Both the position numbers and the translations under genes were made by a program. This document shows positions 6,206-10,148 of a stretch of DNA of 10,148 nt, piece by piece (within the stretch, counting starts at the first letter, position 1; every line of letters begins with the position of its first letter). The DNA is from a bacterium (lineage in GTDB: Bacteria; Arandabacterota; Arandabacteria; Arandabacterales; JALGWA01). The DNA lies in the NCBI GenBank assembly GCA_025774425.1, contig JALGWA010000058.1, positions 1 through 10,148 of the forward strand, in the 5' to 3' direction. The notes beneath the pieces were generated by a model. It did not search any database. It worked only from the letters and a program-made list of their open reading frames with translations, and was not told where the DNA came from.

Positions 6206-7794
6206 ACAAAGCGGCGGGCAAAAGGCGGCACGGTGCGATGCTCGTGGAGGTCGTCATCCTCGTGGCCGTGCTGGTGCTGGTGAATCTGCTTTCGCTCAAG
6301 TTCTTCGTCCGGGCCGACCTCACCGACGGCAGGATCTTCAGCGTGTCCGAGTCCACCAAGCGCGTCCTCAGGGGTCTCGATGACATCGTCCATATAAAGG
6401 TCTACTTCTCCAAGAGGCTCCCGCCGTACATGGCCGCGCTCAGGCGGCAGGTCAGGGACATTCTCGGCGAATACCAGGCGTACGCCGGCGGGAATCTCAT
6501 CATAGACTTCGAGGATCCGGCCGAGAGCCCCGAGGCCGAGCAGCGCGTGCGGTCGCTGGGAATCCCGCAAGTCCAGATGAACATCATCGAGAAGGACAAG
6601 GCGGAAGTCGTCAACGGCTATCTGGGCATGGCCGTCCTGTACGAGGACCGGAAGGAAGTGCTGCCGGTCGTGAGCAGCGCCGTCAACCTCGAGTACGACC
6701 TGACTTCGGCCATAACCAAGGTCTCGATGTCCGAGGTGAAGACCGTCGGTTTCCTCAAGGTCAATCCCGACAAGGACCTGAGCGAGGTTTACAGGTCCTG
6801 GATGGACGAGCTGAGGAACGAGTACGATGTCAGGGAGATATCCGTCTCGGACGGCGGCCTCGTCCCGGAAGACGTGAACACGCTCGTCGTCGCCGGGCCG
6901 AGGGAGGCGTCCGAGTGGGAGGCCTATGCAATAGACCAGTTCGTGATGCGGGGCGGATGCGTGCTCTTCCTCGTGGACGAGATGGACATACTCGAGGGCC
7001 AGCTCGCCGCGGTGAGGGTGGAGACCGGCATGGACTCGCTCCTCGCGACTTACGGCGTCGAGGTGAGGCCGGACCTCGTCGTGGATCTCTCGGCGGCGAC
7101 GGCTACTTTCGTGAGCGGCTTCGTGCGTTTCTCGCTGCCCTATCCCCTCTGGCCCATGGTGCTCAAAGACAACCTCGACGACGTCTCTCCGATCACCAAC
7201 CAGCTCGAGCGGGTGGTCTTCACGTGGACGAGCAGCATCGCGCTCCGGGAGCCGGCCGGCGGCCCCGTCGAGGTCACCGTCCTGGCGAAGAGCTCCGAGC
7301 AGTCGTGGTCCGAAGAGAGGCGCCTGAACCTCGACCCGCAGCAGAGGTTCATGCCCATGACCGACACCGGTCCCCGCAACCTCGCCGTGCTGCTCAAGGG
7401 CAGCTTCCAGTCCCATTTCGCCGGCAGGGATATCCCGCCCGTCATCGCCGATGACGGGAGCGTGAAAGAGGCGCAGGCGCCCGAGCATGAGAGAGTGGAG
7501 CGGAGCCCGGAGACCCAGATCGTCGTCGTCGGAAACTCGCGTTTCGTCGAGCAGGGCTACCTCAGCCAGTATCCCGACAACAGGACGTTCATACTGAACG
7601 TCATCGACTGGCTGACCCTCGGTGAGAGCCTCATCGGGATCCGTTCGCGCACGGTCACATCGCGTCCGATCAGGGAAATCGGGGAGGGCGCCAGGGGCGC
7701 CGTGCGCTTCACGGCCACCTTCGGCGTCCCCATCGCCGTGGTGATCTGGGGCCTCATGAGGCGGCGCTTCAGGAAGAGGAGGAGGCTTATCTAA
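6202..7794 (+). CDS. GldG-like ABC transporter auxiliary protein
   Basis: This 530-residue protein has one membrane segment near the N-terminus (about 13-32), a large predicted periplasmic portion, a second membrane segment near the C-terminus (about 502-519), and a short Arg-rich cytosolic tail (RRRFRKRRR). Directly after the first membrane segment, RADLTDGRIFSVSESTKRVL is the hallmark opening of the GldG/ABC_transp_aux family (L-T-x-x-x-x-x-S-L/V-S-x-x-T), followed by a segment on which thioredoxin-like folds are seen in this family (IHIKVYFSKRLP-type strand; here HIKVYFSKRLPP). It is thought to act with the GldA/GldF pair as an auxiliary subunit in the envelope; the molecular role is not established. 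The GTG start at 6202 overlaps the permease stop by four bases (GTGA), with GAGG at 6191-6194 as ribosome binding site. Length and topology are ordinary for the family. Confidence 0.9.
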   Translation: MNKAAGKRRHGAMLVEVVILVAVLVLVNLLSLKFFVRADLTDGRIFSVSESTKRVLRGLDDIVHIKVYFSKRLPPYMAALRRQVRDILGEYQAYAGGNLIIDFEDPAESPEAEQRVRSLGIPQVQMNIIEKDKAEVVNGYLGMAVLYEDRKEVLPVVSSAVNLEYDLTSAITKVSMSEVKTVGFLKVNPDKDLSEVYRSWMDELRNEYDVREISVSDGGLVPEDVNTLVVAGPREASEWEAYAIDQFVMRGGCVLFLVDEMDILEGQLAAVRVETGMDSLLATYGVEVRPDLVVDLSAATATFVSGFVRFSLPYPLWPMVLKDNLDDVSPITNQLERVVFTWTSSIALREPAGGPVEVTVLAKSSEQSWSEERRLNLDPQQRFMPMTDTGPRNLAVLLKGSFQSHFAGRDIPPVIADDGSVKEAQAPEHERVERSPETQIVVVGNSRFVEQGYLSQYPDNRTFILNVIDWLTLGESLIGIRSRTVTSRPIREIGEGARGAVRFTATFGVPIAVVIWGLMRRRFRKRRRLI

Positions 7795-7796
7795 CC

Positions 7797-8729
7797 GTGA
7801 AACGGATGAGGTTTCTCGTGCTGGTTCTCGTCGTCCTGGCGGTTGTCTACATGGTTGCTACGCTCGGCGAGAGACGCGGTGCGCGCCCCGTTCCCCTGTT
7901 CCCCGCGTACAAGCCGGAGAGGGCGGCGGGTATATACATAAAGGCCGGTGAGAGGAGGGTGGCGCTCGAGAGGACGCCGGACGGGTGGATCGTTCCCAGC
8001 GAGGATTCGCTGCCGGCCGACCCGAGAGGCGTCGATTCCATACTCGATAAGGTCGCCGCTTTCTCGCTCAAGGACAGGGTCTCCTCCAACCCCGACAAGC
8101 GCTCGGTCTATCAGGTCGACTCGTCGGGCGTCTTCGTGTGGATCGTCGACGAGAGCGGCGACACGACGGCGGCCTTCGTGGTCGGAAAGGTCGGCCCCGA
8201 TTACCAGAGCTCTTACGTCAGGGAGGCGTGGGGCGACGACGTCATTCTGACGCCCGGCTACCTCCGTTCGATGTTCGACCGCGGCGAGATGACCTGGCAG
8301 GACCGGCTGATCTTCGACTACAGCCCCGACGAGATAACGTCCATAAGCGTCCGCAGGGGCGGCGAGGAATACACCTTGGCCTCGACGGACGGCGTCGAAT
8401 GGTATTTCGCGGCGCCGGAGAGCGCGGCCTGCAACAGGAGCCGCGCGGCGCGGCTCGCCCGCCTGTTGGCCCACTTGCGATGCGAGGATTTCGCCGGCAG
8501 GCTTCCCCTGCCCGAGGCGGGCATCGCCGGCAGCGATACGGCGCTGTCGTTCTCGACGGCCGGAGGGCTGGAGCATCGCCTCGTCTTCGGAAGCGAGAAC
8601 GACGACCGGCGCGTCCACTTCACCAAGGACGACTCCGACGTCGTCTACCTGCTGGCCCGGTCCAAGGTCGACCGGCTGCTTCCTCCCCGGAGCGAGATGC
8701 TGCCGGAGGAGACAGAGGCCGCCGAGTGA
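7797..8729 (+). CDS. DUF4340 domain protein of the ABC operon
   Basis: A 310-residue protein with an N-terminal signal-anchor (charged MKRMR, then hydrophobic about 6-21) and a long soluble portion, presumably periplasmic. It matches the DUF4340 pattern: an early W-x-x-P segment (DGWIVPSEDSLPAD), then FVVGKVGPDYQSSYVR, corresponding to the usual 'G...T..YV' strand, then a W-D/Q-R-L-I-x-F motif (MTWQDRLIFDYSPDEI) where the family reads 'R-D-x-x-L..F'. Genes of this family regularly follow gldG homologues and are thought to belong to the same complex, but no biochemical function is established. Start GTG at 7797, two bases after the GldG-like stop, with AGGAGG (7780-7785) about 11 nt upstream. 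The next gene overlaps its end by four bases. The C-terminus is acidic (EETEAAE). Confidence 0.85.
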   Translation: MKRMRFLVLVLVVLAVVYMVATLGERRGARPVPLFPAYKPERAAGIYIKAGERRVALERTPDGWIVPSEDSLPADPRGVDSILDKVAAFSLKDRVSSNPDKRSVYQVDSSGVFVWIVDESGDTTAAFVVGKVGPDYQSSYVREAWGDDVILTPGYLRSMFDRGEMTWQDRLIFDYSPDEITSISVRRGGEEYTLASTDGVEWYFAAPESAACNRSRAARLARLLAHLRCEDFAGRLPLPEAGIAGSDTALSFSTAGGLEHRLVFGSENDDRRVHFTKDDSDVVYLLARSKVDRLLPPRSEMLPEETEAAE

Positions 8730-9949
8730 GCGGGCGCCTCTACCAGGAAGATTCCTACAGGACCGAGTTCGAGGCGGTCGTCTCCCGCGTGGTCGAGGTC
8801 GGCGGCCGCCCCGGCGTGATCCTCGAAGACACGTGCTTCTATCCCGAGTCCGGCGGCCAGCCCTGCGACAAGGGCGTGCTCGGCGGCGTGGCCGTCGAGG
8901 CCGTCGTCGAGGAGGGCGGCGCCGTCGTACACTTACTCGGCGCCGAGCCGGGTTTCGGTCCGGGCGACCGGGTCTCCGGAGTCGTCGACTGGGGCCGCAG
9001 GTTCGTGAACATGCAGCAGCACACCGGGCAGCACATTCTCTCGCAGGCCTTCGAGCGCGTACTCGGCGCGGGGACGATCTCGTCCTCCCTCGGGACGGAG
9101 CACTCGACCATCGACGTCTCGCGCCTCGGGCTCACGTGGGACGACATGGCGGGCGTCGAGAGCCTCGCCAACGAGGTCGTGTATGAGAACAGGACCGTCA
9201 GGGTGTACGAGGTGCCTCCCGGGCAGGCGGGCGATCTGCGCACCAAGGAGACGGGGAGGAGGGGCGTCGAGCGCCGGCTTCTGAGGATCGTCGAGGTCGA
9301 GGACTTCGACCGGTCGCCCTGCGGGGGCACGCATACGAGGACGACGGGCGAGGTCGGACACATCAAGATAATCCGCTGGGAGAAGGTGCGGGACACGACG
9401 CGGGTCGAGTTCCTCTGCGGCCTGCTGGCGGCGCGCGACTACGCCTGGAAGAACAGGTTCGTGGTCGACCTCGCGCAGAGAATGACGGCCAGGGACAGCG
9501 ATCTTCCCGGCATCGTCGGGGGCCTCGTCGACGAGGCCGGGGACCTCCGCAAGGAGGTCGCGAAGTTGAAGGCGGAACTCGCCGCCCTTCGCGTCGAGGG
9601 TCTCCGGGCCGCGGCGGAGAAGGTCGGGGGCAAGTGCGTCATCACAGGCGCGTTCGAGGACTTGGGGCTCCCGGAGCTGCGCCGGGCGGCCATGGGGGCG
9701 GTCGCGGCGGGCTCGACCGTCGTCCTGCTCTGCGCCAAGGGCGCCAAAGTGCAATTCATATTCTCGAGGTCGGATGACGTCGGCATCGACATGCGGGAGG
9801 TGATGAAGGCGGCCTGCGAAGTCGTCGGGGGGCGGGGAGGCGGCAAGCCCGCGGCGGCCCAGGGGGGCGGTGACGGGGTCGAGCGCGCCGACGAGGCGAT
9901 GGCCCGGGCCCTGGATGCGGTCCGGTCCTTGCTGGCCGATATGGGTTGA
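8726..9949 (+). CDS. Alanyl-tRNA editing protein, AlaX-L type with DHHA1
   Basis: This 407-residue cytosolic protein resembles the editing and C-terminal parts of alanyl-tRNA synthetase without the aminoacylation domain; such free-standing proteins hydrolyse mischarged Ser- or Gly-tRNA(Ala). Seen: an N-terminal barrel with PESGGQPCDKG (40-50), then the zinc site formed by HTGQH (His99, His103) and CGGTH (Cys199, His203), a coiled-coil-like stretch about 270-300, and a DHHA1 domain with the glycine-rich GGRGGGKPAAAQGGG near residue 370. All four metal ligands are present, so it should be active. Start GTG at 8726 overlaps the DUF4340 stop (GTGA), with GAGG at 8715-8718. The same frame is open further upstream to 8138, but that portion is only a shadow of the DUF4340 gene. 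Co-expression with an ABC operon is unexplained; position at the operon end may be incidental. Confidence 0.92.
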   Translation: MSGRLYQEDSYRTEFEAVVSRVVEVGGRPGVILEDTCFYPESGGQPCDKGVLGGVAVEAVVEEGGAVVHLLGAEPGFGPGDRVSGVVDWGRRFVNMQQHTGQHILSQAFERVLGAGTISSSLGTEHSTIDVSRLGLTWDDMAGVESLANEVVYENRTVRVYEVPPGQAGDLRTKETGRRGVERRLLRIVEVEDFDRSPCGGTHTRTTGEVGHIKIIRWEKVRDTTRVEFLCGLLAARDYAWKNRFVVDLAQRMTARDSDLPGIVGGLVDEAGDLRKEVAKLKAELAALRVEGLRAAAEKVGGKCVITGAFEDLGLPELRRAAMGAVAAGSTVVLLCAKGAKVQFIFSRSDDVGIDMREVMKAACEVVGGRGGGKPAAAQGGGDGVERADEAMARALDAVRSLLADMG

Positions 9950-9975
9950 CACCAGGGCGAAACGGGCCTTAGAAT
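9946..9975 (+). promoter_or_regulatory. Strong sigma-70-like promoter overlapping a stop codon
   Basis: A perfect TTGACA -35 box (9946-9951) includes the TGA stop of the editing gene (9947-9949), and TAGAAT (9970-9975, five of six consensus bases) follows at 18 nt. Transcription would start near 9982, 24 nt before the next ATG. No terminator is visible between the two genes, so read-through from the upstream operon is also possible. Confidence 0.7.
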
Positions 9976-10005
9976 ACAGGTTGGGTGCATGAATGGAGGT
10001 TGTGG

Positions 10006-10148
10006 ATGGGAAAGCGTGTTGTGCTGACGGCGGCCTTTCTTTTTATATGGACCTCGGCCGGGCATGCGGAGACATCGGCGATGAGGTCCCTTCTCATACA
10101 TACTTCGCCGAAGGTGACCGCCCTGGGTGACGCCTGTTCGGCGGTTCC
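10006..10148 (+). CDS. Exported protein, N-terminus only, possibly PorV/PorQ-like (3' partial)
   Basis: Only 47 complete codons are visible before the right edge. The ATG at 10006 has GGAGG at 9995-9999, 6 nt upstream, the best ribosome binding site in the window. The product opens with a Sec signal peptide: MGKR, a hydrophobic core about 5-18, and a probable cleavage after Ala21 (GHA|ET). The mature start, RSLLIHTSPKVTALGDACSAV, resembles the 'L.I...ARA.ALG.A..A' pattern that begins PorV/PorQ-family (UPF0164-type) outer-membrane proteins. That assignment rests on about twenty residues and is tentative; export is much better supported. It has its own promoter and starts a new transcription unit. 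Confidence 0.7.
   Translation, partial: MGKRVVLTAAFLFIWTSAGHAETSAMRSLLIHTSPKVTALGDACSAV

Noticed and set aside
8138..8725. Upstream 196-codon extension of the tRNA editing gene
   Set aside because: It overlaps the DUF4340 gene in another frame and is Arg-rich nonsense; family homology starts right at the GTG at 8726, which has its own ribosome binding site.
4539..8729. Calling the ABC operon a gliding-motility system
   Set aside because: GldA/F/G relatives are widespread in non-gliding bacteria and no other gliding or type IX secretion gene is in the window, apart from a tentative PorV-like N-terminus.
8726..9949. Alanyl-tRNA synthetase (alaS)
   Set aside because: The class II aminoacylation domain is absent and the protein begins directly with the editing barrel; length about 407 residues fits the free-standing editing family instead.
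1..10148. CRISPR arrays, insertion sequences, tRNA or rRNA genes
   Set aside because: No regularly spaced repeats, transposase frames, terminal inverted repeats or cloverleaf structures were seen on either strand.

Overview
The window is GC-rich and densely coding, with every recognisable gene on the + strand. It reads as a chromosomal segment of a Gram-negative-type (two-membrane) bacterium: it carries a GldA/GldF/GldG-like ABC system and ends in the first codons of an exported protein that resembles the start of PorV/PorQ-family outer-membrane proteins. Heavy use of AGG (Arg) and ATA (Ile) codons in a GC-rich background, together with that gene content, would fit an uncultured FCB-group or neighbouring candidate phylum. 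That placement is inference; there is no rRNA or marker gene here to fix it.

Region 1 (1-4040) is a two-component signalling pair. A large cytosolic NtrB-like histidine kinase (PAS-PAS-coiled coil-GAF-GAF-like-HisKA-HATPase), cut by the left edge, is followed 17 nt later by an NtrC-type response regulator (receiver-AAA+-Fis-type helix-turn-helix). As given, the regulator is broken by a frameshift near 3197-3200. Its Walker A motif has also lost the catalytic lysine while Walker B is intact, so the ATPase looks dead or decaying.

Region 2 (4041-4538) is a roughly 500-base gap without a convincing gene. It holds a possible terminator for the regulator, an inverted repeat that could be an activator site, a good sigma-54 (-24/-12) promoter match at 4228-4244 pointing rightwards, and then about 200 nt with four successive hairpins, one with a 14-15 bp stem. 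This stretch could be the leader of the next operon or a small structured RNA.

Region 3 (4539-9949) is a tightly packed operon: ABC ATPase (GldA-like), ABC-2 permease (GldF-like), membrane-anchored auxiliary protein (GldG-like), DUF4340 protein and a free-standing alanyl-tRNA editing protein (AlaX-L type, with DHHA1). Start and stop codons overlap or lie within 2 nt throughout, and the starts are mostly GTG or TTG, indicating translational coupling. The first four genes probably form one envelope-associated ABC complex; the editing enzyme is a translation quality-control factor that shares the transcript.

Region 4 (9946-10148): a strong sigma-70-like promoter overlaps the stop codon of the editing gene and drives a new gene with a good ribosome binding site and a signal peptide, cut by the right edge.

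The most notable observation is the combination of a degenerate, frameshifted sigma-54 activator with a nearby sigma-54 promoter and a hairpin-rich leader in front of a GldAFG-type operon.
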